Made by a program: the position numbers and the translations under genes | Assembly: GCF_963082655.1 (NCBI RefSeq) | Contig: NC_081555.1 | Coordinates: 93,000,914 to 93,064,913, forward strand | Direction: 5' to 3' | Length of the DNA: 64,000 nt | From: Stomoxys calcitrans | Lineage: Eukaryota > Arthropoda > Insecta > Diptera > Muscidae | Notes under the pieces: model-generated | Databases searched by the model: none | The model's input: the letters and a program-made list of their open reading frames with translations, nothing else | Told to the model about the DNA's origin: nothing | Part shown: positions 57,122 to 64,000 of the stretch, piece by piece | How positions within the stretch are numbered: the first letter of the stretch is position 1 | Layout of the letters: each line of letters opens with the position of its first letter

Positions 57122-57545
57122 TCATACAATAGCACGGGTAGAATCAGTGTCTTGTATAGTGTAATTATCGCCTCTCGTAAGGTGACTTTGCTATTCATCT
57201 GCTTGCTTAATCCAAAGTAGCATATTTTCTTTTGTTTTATTTCAAAACTGGTGTCATATGTTTCGGTTATGGCGGTGCCAAGGAAGATAAAATTGTTGAC
57301 TATCTCAAAGTTGTGGTTCCCAACTTTTCCATTTCCATATCCTTTATCTGATTGGGTTTACAGGGATTAGTGGGAGTTGATACCATCATCTTTGTTTTAT
57401 TGCCATTTACTGCCAAACCCACTTTCTTTTATTTTCTTCCGATACTTTCAACAGCTATAATTGCTTCTTCCAGTGATCGACCTATTATATCTATGTCGTC
57501 AGTATAGGCGAATAGCAGTAGTGTGAAATCCTTTTCATACCTGCA
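57122..57545 (-). pseudogene. RTE RT fragment, minus
   Basis: The minus strand reads YTDDIDIIGRSLEEAIIAVE, then VGLAVNGNKTKMMVSTPTNP, and further on LREAIITLYKTLILPVLLYD, the YADD (A changed to T) to thumb region matching 34.47-34.84 kb. Confidence 0.7.
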
Positions 57546-57559
57546 TCACCCAGAGGAAC

Positions 57560-58450
57560 GAATTGCCGTTGATATTTCCACAAGGTATTTGTCTGTGATG
57601 AACATTAAAACAGAAGTTTATATGTAATATTTTCTTTAGTCATCAATTTAGTTTGATTTCCTAAATTTGTATCCAATACTTTGAAAAATCAAATGGCAAA
57701 GCCTTAAGTATCATTGATAATTTGGCAACATGGTCGTACATCGCTTTGCTATATTCACTACAAAGCAAACTATCGCAAAATATGTAGGTGGTCATATTAT
57801 TCCTGGTGGACTTTGCCAAAAAAAAAAAAAAAACCAACCCCCAATATATGGGTTGAAGAGCAATGCATAGACCAGAAATAAAAACACATTTCGATTTTAA
57901 CCCAGATATGTCTGCCATTTGATTTTATTGATAAATATATCGATGCACATTTATGACCACTATGGAGCCTTAGTGTCCATGTTCTCTTGAACATCAACAT
58001 CTTTTGTGTCAGTTTTTCAACAAATCTCATAAGTATGCAAGCACATCCATATGTGTGTATGTGTGTGTGTGTCTATGTGTATGGAAAGGATGTGGAAAAC
58101 AACAGCAATTCGTTGTAACCATTCTCCTTTGTTTTGAGTACATTTATAATTCGAAATTTTTTGGCAAAACCTTAGCCAAAAGTGGAACACATTAGGAAAC
58201 AAATATTTTATACGTGAATGACCAAATAACCCAGTTACAGTTGTCAGCTGTAAGAAAAACACCCAAATGCAGTCAAAACTAACTGATATTACTGTGGCCT
58301 ATTCCAAATCGGTAAACACTAAAAATCATAATGGCCAAGGCAACCCCCTTCTCCCAAAAACACAAATTTTACCCCAACGACTAACAGTATTGCGATTTTG
58401 TATTAGGTTTGACTAAAATTTGACTTAAGGAGAAAAAATATTCAAATTTT
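57560..58450. other. Unassigned sequence
   Basis: A 14-A run (57,821-57,834) and a (GT)n tract (58,052-58,080); no gene or known repeat. Confidence 0.35.
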
Positions 58451-58454
58451 CTGA

Positions 58455-58945
58455 TTTCATAAAGGATAAGGACCATCTGGCCGCTATATTTGCAGCGCAA
58501 GCCTGACAATGGCAGGAGGCAAGGGTGGTATTCATATCAAAGACCGCCATGGAAAGTTATCTATAAGCCTTACGTCCTAACTACTCAAAACCATGGAACA
58601 TATTGTTGATACCATGACAAAGAGTAGGACATCCAGCGAATTGCTCAAATATAAGCAGCATGCCTATATCAAGGAAAGGTTGGTGGAGACCACCCTGCAC
58701 GAGGTTATGCAAAAAATGGAAGAATCCTTTAATGCCAAGACATCGAGGGGGCTTTCAACAAGGTGATCCAATTCTTAGATTCGTTCCAGGTGGACAGAGT
58801 CCTCAGTGACTGAATAAACCATATGCCAAAGAACAGGATAGGGAAGAAATAGGCACCGGGTACGCCGCAGAGGGAATTTTAACGCCACTCCTATGTGTTA
58901 CTAGCATAAATAACCTATATCGTCGGAACAAGGAGTGCTTTCATC
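58455..58945 (+). pseudogene. I/LOA-like LINE RT fragment
   Basis: Broken-frame match to 12.12-12.70 kb: WQEARVVFISKTAMESY, MEHIVDTMTKSRTSSELLKY, KQHAYIKERLVETTLHEVMQ, then a deletion up to DIEGAFN (58.74 kb) and GTPQRE. It joins an RTE fragment at about 58,948. Confidence 0.7.
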
Positions 58946-58949
58946 AAGC

Positions 58950-59462
58950 TGTTGGGTCAGTTGAGTGGAGTATGCCGTTGCCATCTGTTGTCTTTGCAGA
59001 TTTTCAATGTCCAATGTCAATTTTCCTCGCCATGTACAAGCGGGTGCGAACCTTTGCTGCAACAAGGCAATGATCCGAATCTATATTCGCTCCACGGATC
59101 AATGGTATATCTAACACGCTGGATTAGGGCCCTTCATCTATTACTATGTGTTCAATTTGGTTACTCGTGTTTTGATCGGATGACAGTCATGTGGCGTTGT
59201 GAATATTTTTATATTGAAATCTGGTGCTACTAACTACAATGTTTTTTGCCACGGCGAAATCTATCAGCCTCAATCCATTACTGGACATTATCTCGTGTGG
59301 GCTAAACTTTCCGACTGTTGGACCAAAAATATCTTTCTACCCTATCTTCGCATTAAAATCTCCAAGAACGATTTTAATATCGTGGGCGGGGTCAGGGGTC
59401 ATATTCTCTCTCTAGGCGCTCGTAGAAAATATCCTTGGTCTGCTCGTCTTTGTCTTCCGTCG
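58950..59462 (-). pseudogene. RTE endonuclease cut by the Transib
   Basis: Minus-strand blocks: HDIKIVLGDFNAKIG (GDFN intact, 59.35 kb), DIFGPTVGKFSPHEIMSSNG, LRLIDFAVAKNIVVSSTRFQ, IEHIVIDEGP, RGANIDSDHCLVAAKVR (SDH block). The plus-strand sequence tctgctcgtctttgtcttcc, gtcg matches 33.19-33.22 kb reversed, then stops at 59,462, where CACAGTG begins. The upstream half of the endonuclease must lie beyond the Transib. Confidence 0.8.
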
Positions 59463-59469
59463 CACAGTG
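59463..59469 (+). other. Transib left terminus, RSS-like heptamer
   Basis: CACAGTG equals the consensus heptamer of V(D)J recombination signals and the kind of ends known for Transib. An A-run at 59,481-59,487 lies at roughly 12-RSS spacing but matches the nonamer poorly (about 5 of 9), so I do not claim a nonamer. Confidence 0.7.
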
Positions 59470-60893
59470 GGCCAAATGGCAAAAAAATTGGAAATAAGTC
59501 TACAACTTTTTATCTGTTGATTTTAGCCATACAAAATGTTCTAGACATTTGTAGAGGAGGACATAGGCTTTCAGAAAAGTGCTGTTGTTGGTCCATATCT
59601 TTAATACAGGGTGAGCTACAGGGTGTGAAAGTTGACCACTTTTGACTTCTCCAAGCTTCTGGGGGCCATAACTTTTGATCTACTCAACCGATTTACATGA
59701 TTTAGGACTCTAGAGAAAGAGCTTGACAAGATCTAAAAAACTTATGCATAAAGTACCATGCCATCGTGTACTGTTAAGGAGTTATGAATTGTTTAATTTT
59801 AAAATATGAAAATTTGGCCTTGGTTTTTTTCAGTGTTTTTTAAATAACTCCGTCAATTTTAAAGCTATAAACTTCATACTTCACACAAATTATGCCAGCA
59901 TATGTGTGCATAAAATACAAAAGGAATCACGTGAATATCTTTGGCGGTTTAAAAATGGCATCGTTTTCAATATGAAAAATATTTTTTTTGTCAAAAAATT
60001 GCAAAATTTTTCAAAAAAGATACTCCCATTTCCTTTAAGTTTTCGCAAACTTTGGCCGTCAAAGCATTATCATTTCTTTCCATTTTCACAAAGTCGAGGT
60101 ATTAAGAAAAGTTTTAAGTGCTAATTTGGCTAATTTCGATATCAAACAACACCGTTATCTTAAGACCAAAATGGCCAATTTTTTTACTAAACTTCAAAAG
60201 TTTCTCACTGGAAAAAAAGTTCCACGGGGATTTTTTCGCTTTTTTTGAACTTAAATGAAAGCTTAAAATGTTCCCAACATTTTAAGGTATGTCTCGCCAT
60301 ATCCTAGCCATAAATGAGATCGTAGCGATCAAAATACTGAAAAAAGTCAATTTTCAAGTAGTGCTATATTCATTGCTAAAAAACAAGTATTACGTCACAT
60401 TTTATTGCAAAGATGTTAAATAAACTTTTATTTGGTAACACTTCTTCTACAAAACACAAAAAGAATCATGGAAATATCTCTATTCTATTCCATTTTATGG
60501 AACCGGCAATAAAAAAGTCAATTTTTCAAAAAAGTCGAATTTCCCAAATTTTGTTTTTGTTGTCCTAATTGCACATGACACACTATAGCCATATTTACGC
60601 AACATACCTTATCGTAAAGGAAATTTTCATACCTTTCCAACAATGTATAAAACATTTCTCAACTCGGATTCTATCTACTCTAAAATTCATTTACACTTCA
60701 TTAAACTCTATATAAAAATGTCTATTTGTGAAATGGAACCTTATATGGGGCCTACACTAAAACATTGATAGATTTGCCCAGGGTTTACAATACAAATGTG
60801 TTAGAATAAAAAAAGGTCTCCTGCCAAAGTTTAAAAAAATTGGAATAAAAATATGTGTTTTAGAGCGAAAACACTTCGCATCGGCGTGCGTTT
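59463..60893 (+). repeat. Left terminal inverted repeat of the Transib
   Basis: 60,274-60,893 is the reverse complement of 63,381-64,000 with one difference (A at 60,642 against C at 63,632, which would pair with G). The outer 811 bp (59,463-60,273) has no partner in the window because the right arm runs off its end; that it is TIR is inference. It is AT-rich with no frame of note. Confidence 0.8.
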
Positions 60894-61137
60894 GTATAGT
60901 ACCTACATCTATTTTTAATGTAAGCTGATGATTTTTGAATAAAAAGTAACCTAGAAATATACCTGCATATATATATATATTTGTGTTAAGATTTGATGCA
61001 GACAAATGTTACCTGTTTCGCTATGTCGAATTCCCAGGAAATCCACCGTATCAATGAATGTGAAAAAACCTACCCATAAAAAATTCATTGTCATTTTTTT
61101 TAACCAAATTCGAGTCCAGGTAAATAATTATAGAAGA

Positions 61138-61265
61138 GTAAGTAAAAAGAGGCACTTTGGACCCCTTTTTACGATTGCGTCTGATACCTGAAATGGGTCA
61201 TTAATTGTGAATATATTGCATAAATATTTGAACAAAATCCAAATTTTCTTCATTATATTTTGTAG
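61138..61265 (+). other. Possible 5' UTR intron of the transposase gene
   Basis: gtaagt at 61,138 and a T-rich tract ending tattttgtag at 61,265 would make a 128-bp intron. The joined frame meets a stop (taa, 61,284) just before the ATG at 61,290, so splicing would only shorten the leader. The short upstream frame (from 61,006) is then a leader ORF, not part of the transposase. Confidence 0.3.
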
Positions 61266-61289
61266 AGGCGTAAAGGACATTTATAAGTT

Positions 61290-63332
61290 ATGGAAGTCAT
61301 ACTGAAGTATTCCACTCTTTCGAAAATTGTATGGGACATCAAAAATGATTCCAAATCATACACGGAGTCATTTAAGGAACTTGTTTACACTTTGGACCAC
61401 ATATATGGAATAAGGCTAAATAAAGACGCTTTAGACAAACTTGAAAAATTCTACAAATCATTTGAGAGAAGGTTGCCAGAATGTTCATTCGCAAAAATCA
61501 AGTTTTTCAAAATGTATGAGAAGTGGCTGAAATCGGATCTACTTATTGAAATTAAACCGCTGATTCCCGGCCGGCCTAGCAAAGCATACGACGAAGTTAC
61601 GGAGAAAACCAAAAAGAAAAAACAAGAGGAACTATTGGCGGCACATCCGCCAAATTTAATAAAAGATACGTTCAAAACAGCATTGTTAAAAACACAACCA
61701 AAAAATGTTGGACGAATTGTCGATGTTTTACCATTAGCATCTCCAAAAAGGGTAAAGAGAATGGTAGAAAGTATTCCAACTCCAAAATCGACTACAGAAT
61801 TCACGGAGGAAGATGCACTGGCCCTGATTTTGAACCTAGGCCTCTCAAGAAACAAATACTCAACAATGAGGAAGGCTCTTCGTGAAAAAGGATGGGGTTG
61901 TTTACCCTCAAAACATAAATTGTACAACACCAGGACGAAAATGGTGCCATCAAATATATACGTGGACGAATTAAAAGCAAGAGTGAAACTTGCTGATCTT
62001 GTTGAAAATACAGCTGTTAGAATTATTTCTAATTTTACTGAAGAACAGTTGAACACATGTAATAATTCCGAAGTGGTTTTGATCAGCAAATGGGGTTGTG
62101 ATGGATCATCTGGATTTTCCGAATATAAGCAACAAACAGAAATAGATACCAACTTCGCATCAATTTTCATGGCATCATTAGTACCATTGAGAATGAGATT
62201 GTACAAGGACCAATCTTCATCATCGAAAGAAAATGCATTTCAAGATATATGGATAAATAGAACACCTGGGTCAAAATATTTATGTCGCCCAATTCGGTTT
62301 GAGTATACAAAGGAAGACCGGAACACAACACGATCTTTGGTGAACGAAATAAAGGAAGAAATTGCTGCATTACCCATGATTGTTATAAACCAATTGGGAA
62401 GAAATATAAAAGTTTCGTTTCAACTACAACTCACTATGATCGATGGAAAGGTGGCAAACGCATTAACTGGCGTTATGTCCAATTGGAGATGCAATATTTG
62501 TGGCAAGAAGAATGGGCAATTCGAGGACAAGTCTGATGAAAATTTAGTAAACGAAAATGCGCTCAATTTCGGTATTTCGCCCCTGCACTGTAGAATTCGA
62601 TTCATGGAGTATTGTTTGCATTTATCGTATGACCTTAAATATCGGACTAGCCCTGGAAACCGCGATGTCTCTGCTAGAAACAACCAAGATCTTCACAAAA
62701 TGAGGCAGGAAGAGAAGAATCGAATCCAGTTGGAGTTTAAACAAAAGGGACTTATAATAGATAAACCTCTTTACGGATACGGAAGCACAAATGATGGCAA
62801 CTCGGCAAGGCGGTTTTTTGAGGACCCCGTATCGACATCTAAAATAACCGGTCTTGATGAACACTTGCTAAGACGATTCAAAGTGATTTTGGCTGTAATC
62901 AATAGCAAAAAGATGATAAATTCAACCAAATTTGAAGCTTATAGTAATGACACAAAAAACATTTTATCTGATTTATATTCGTGGAAAGCTTTAACACCGA
63001 CAGTACATAAAGTCTTACATCATGGCAAGGAAATTGTGGAATACAACATACTTCCGTTAGGAGAACTTACAGAAGAAGCTCAGGAATCCCGTAATAGAGA
63101 TGTTAAACAGTTCCGGCTTTTCAATACCCGAAAGAGCACCAAATTTAACCAAAATTATGATTTACTTCAATATTTATTGTTATCGTCTGATCCGGTACTA
63201 TACAGCATCAGAACTAAATGGCTACCAAAAATATGTGACGATATAGATAAGGACGATCCCGATGCCATTCAAATTAAAGAGCTTTTAAATTTTGATACCT
63301 TAGATTATTTGGTAGAGAATAAAATCAAATAA
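61290..63332 (+). CDS. Transib (RAG1-like) transposase, intact
   Basis: A 680-residue nuclear DDE recombinase that would cut and join the ends of its own element. Landmarks in order: GRP at 94-96, like the RAG1/Transib end-binding region, followed by a Lys-rich stretch (107-111). KWGCDGSSGFSEYKQ (267-281) holds the first catalytic Asp, D271 (RAG1 D600 position). LTMIDGKVANALTG (381-394) holds D385 (D708). C401-x2-C404 pairs with H573-x4-H578 as the zinc site. YGSTNDGNSARRFF is at 497-510. LTEEAQESRNRD (593-604) holds E599 (E962 position), and LLSSDP is at 630-635. All metal and zinc ligands are present, there is no internal stop, and the length is usual for Transib. The start ATG is the first in frame after taa at 61,284. 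Two aataaa signals lie downstream in the right TIR (63,842 and 63,869). Low-GC like the arms. Very sure of family; activity is inferred only. Confidence 0.93.
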   Translation: MEVILKYSTLSKIVWDIKNDSKSYTESFKELVYTLDHIYGIRLNKDALDKLEKFYKSFERRLPECSFAKIKFFKMYEKWLKSDLLIEIKPLIPGRPSKAYDEVTEKTKKKKQEELLAAHPPNLIKDTFKTALLKTQPKNVGRIVDVLPLASPKRVKRMVESIPTPKSTTEFTEEDALALILNLGLSRNKYSTMRKALREKGWGCLPSKHKLYNTRTKMVPSNIYVDELKARVKLADLVENTAVRIISNFTEEQLNTCNNSEVVLISKWGCDGSSGFSEYKQQTEIDTNFASIFMASLVPLRMRLYKDQSSSSKENAFQDIWINRTPGSKYLCRPIRFEYTKEDRNTTRSLVNEIKEEIAALPMIVINQLGRNIKVSFQLQLTMIDGKVANALTGVMSNWRCNICGKKNGQFEDKSDENLVNENALNFGISPLHCRIRFMEYCLHLSYDLKYRTSPGNRDVSARNNQDLHKMRQEEKNRIQLEFKQKGLIIDKPLYGYGSTNDGNSARRFFEDPVSTSKITGLDEHLLRRFKVILAVINSKKMINSTKFEAYSNDTKNILSDLYSWKALTPTVHKVLHHGKEIVEYNILPLGELTEEAQESRNRDVKQFRLFNTRKSTKFNQNYDLLQYLLLSSDPVLYSIRTKWLPKICDDIDKDDPDAIQIKELLNFDTLDYLVENKIK

Positions 63333-63380
63333 TACAAAACTAAAATGCTTTTTTATTTTGGGAGTAGCTAATATACATAT

Positions 63381-64000
63381 AAACGCACGCCGATGCGAAG
63401 TGTTTTCGCTCTAAAACACATATTTTTATTCCAATTTTTTTAAACTTTGGCAGGAGACCTTTTTTTATTCTAACACATTTGTATTGTAAACCCTGGGCAA
63501 ATCTATCAATGTTTTAGTGTAGGCCCCATATAAGGTTCCATTTCACAAATAGACATTTTTATATAGAGTTTAATGAAGTGTAAATGAATTTTAGAGTAGA
63601 TAGAATCCGAGTTGAGAAATGTTTTATACATCGTTGGAAAGGTATGAAAATTTCCTTTACGATAAGGTATGTTGCGTAAATATGGCTATAGTGTGTCATG
63701 TGCAATTAGGACAACAAAAACAAAATTTGGGAAATTCGACTTTTTTGAAAAATTGACTTTTTTATTGCCGGTTCCATAAAATGGAATAGAATAGAGATAT
63801 TTCCATGATTCTTTTTGTGTTTTGTAGAAGAAGTGTTACCAAATAAAAGTTTATTTAACATCTTTGCAATAAAATGTGACGTAATACTTGTTTTTTAGCA
63901 ATGAATATAGCACTACTTGAAAATTGACTTTTTTCAGTATTTTGATCGCTACGATCTCATTTATGGCTAGGATATGGCGAGACATACCTTAAAATGTTGG
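63381..64000 (-). repeat. Right terminal inverted repeat, cut by window
   Basis: Inner 620 bp of the right arm, beginning aaacgcacgccgatgcgaag, 48 bp after the transposase stop. It mirrors the left arm with one mismatch and is still matching at the last base of the window, so the true arm is longer. Confidence 0.92.

Larger units (their letters stand above)
59463..64000 (+). mobile_element. Transib DNA transposon with very long TIRs
   Basis: Cut-and-paste element of the Transib superfamily, from which RAG1 and the V(D)J signal sequences descend. Evidence: a complete Transib transposase frame (61,290-63,332); a left terminus CACAGTG; preceding CGTCG as probable 5-bp target duplication in an RTE copy; and inverted arms around the gene. 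Arms 60,274-60,893 and 63,381-64,000 agree at 619 of 620 positions with no gaps. If symmetrical, the arms are 1,431 bp and the element is about 5.35 kb, ending near 64,811, outside the window. The internal unique part is 60,894-63,380 (2,487 bp). Most Transib elements have TIRs of tens of bp, so the arms are unusual. Confidence 0.9.

Noticed and set aside
59482..59490. An RSS nonamer at 12-bp spacing from the Transib heptamer
   Set aside because: The A-run matches the nonamer at about 5 of 9 positions, as expected in AT-rich DNA.
61451..62206. A 251-residue minus frame opposite the Transib gene
   Set aside because: Antisense shadow of the transposase; no motifs, and the plus frame has all the family signatures.

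Overview
The window is eukaryotic and almost entirely transposon-derived. Long AT-rich stretches, many nested and decayed non-LTR retrotransposons, (GTCY)n-bearing 'mini-me'/DINE-1-type repeats with a 153-bp central tandem unit, and tRNA-derived SINEs point to a large repeat-rich dipteran genome. A calyptrate or muscid fly such as a stable-fly relative is my inference; no host gene fixes it. I can support no intact host protein-coding gene. The only long, clean coding sequence belongs to a DNA transposon.

Layout. 0-15 kb: a LINE ORF1 relic, SINE relics, a decayed minus-strand Jockey-type LINE (3.2-5.7 kb), mini-me arrays, a mini-me inserted in a Helitron-like repeat (8.7-11.1 kb), a mariner-type MITE, and an RNase H-bearing I/LOA-like LINE (11.6-14.6 kb). 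15-21.5 kb: a second Helitron-like repeat, a minus-strand LINE, and a locally amplified Tc1/mariner-superfamily transposase fragment (18.1-20.1 kb). 21.5-27.3 kb: five mini-me-type elements head to tail, holding a SINE and a second MITE. 28-36 kb: mini-me, Helitron-like repeat, a foldback, then a near-full-length RTE-type LINE (32.4-35.2 kb) inserted into the RT of another LINE. 36-45.5 kb: a second transposase-fragment array, mini-me variants, and an I/R1-like LINE with a triplicated RT segment and a nested Jockey 3' end. 45.5-48.8 kb: low-repeat, CAG/CAA-containing sequence, the best candidate for host non-coding DNA. 49-59.4 kb: more Helitron-like, mini-me, RTE and LINE fragments and two MITEs.

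The most interesting unit is at 59,463-64,000 (cut by the window end): a Transib transposon. Its 680-residue open transposase carries all the RAG1/Transib active-site landmarks (D271, D385, E599, a CxxC plus HxxxxH zinc site). It sits between inverted arms that match at 619 of 620 visible positions. The left end is CACAGTG, the recombination-signal heptamer, and it cuts an RTE endonuclease sequence directly after CGTCG, the likely 5-bp target duplication. Arms of at least 620 bp, probably about 1.43 kb, are far longer than the short TIRs usual for Transib. Near-identical arms and an intact frame suggest a recent, possibly still competent insertion.

The genes do not form pathways. What the window records is a sequence of insertions: LINE into LINE, mini-me into Helitron-like repeat, MITE and SINE into mini-me, and Transib into RTE.
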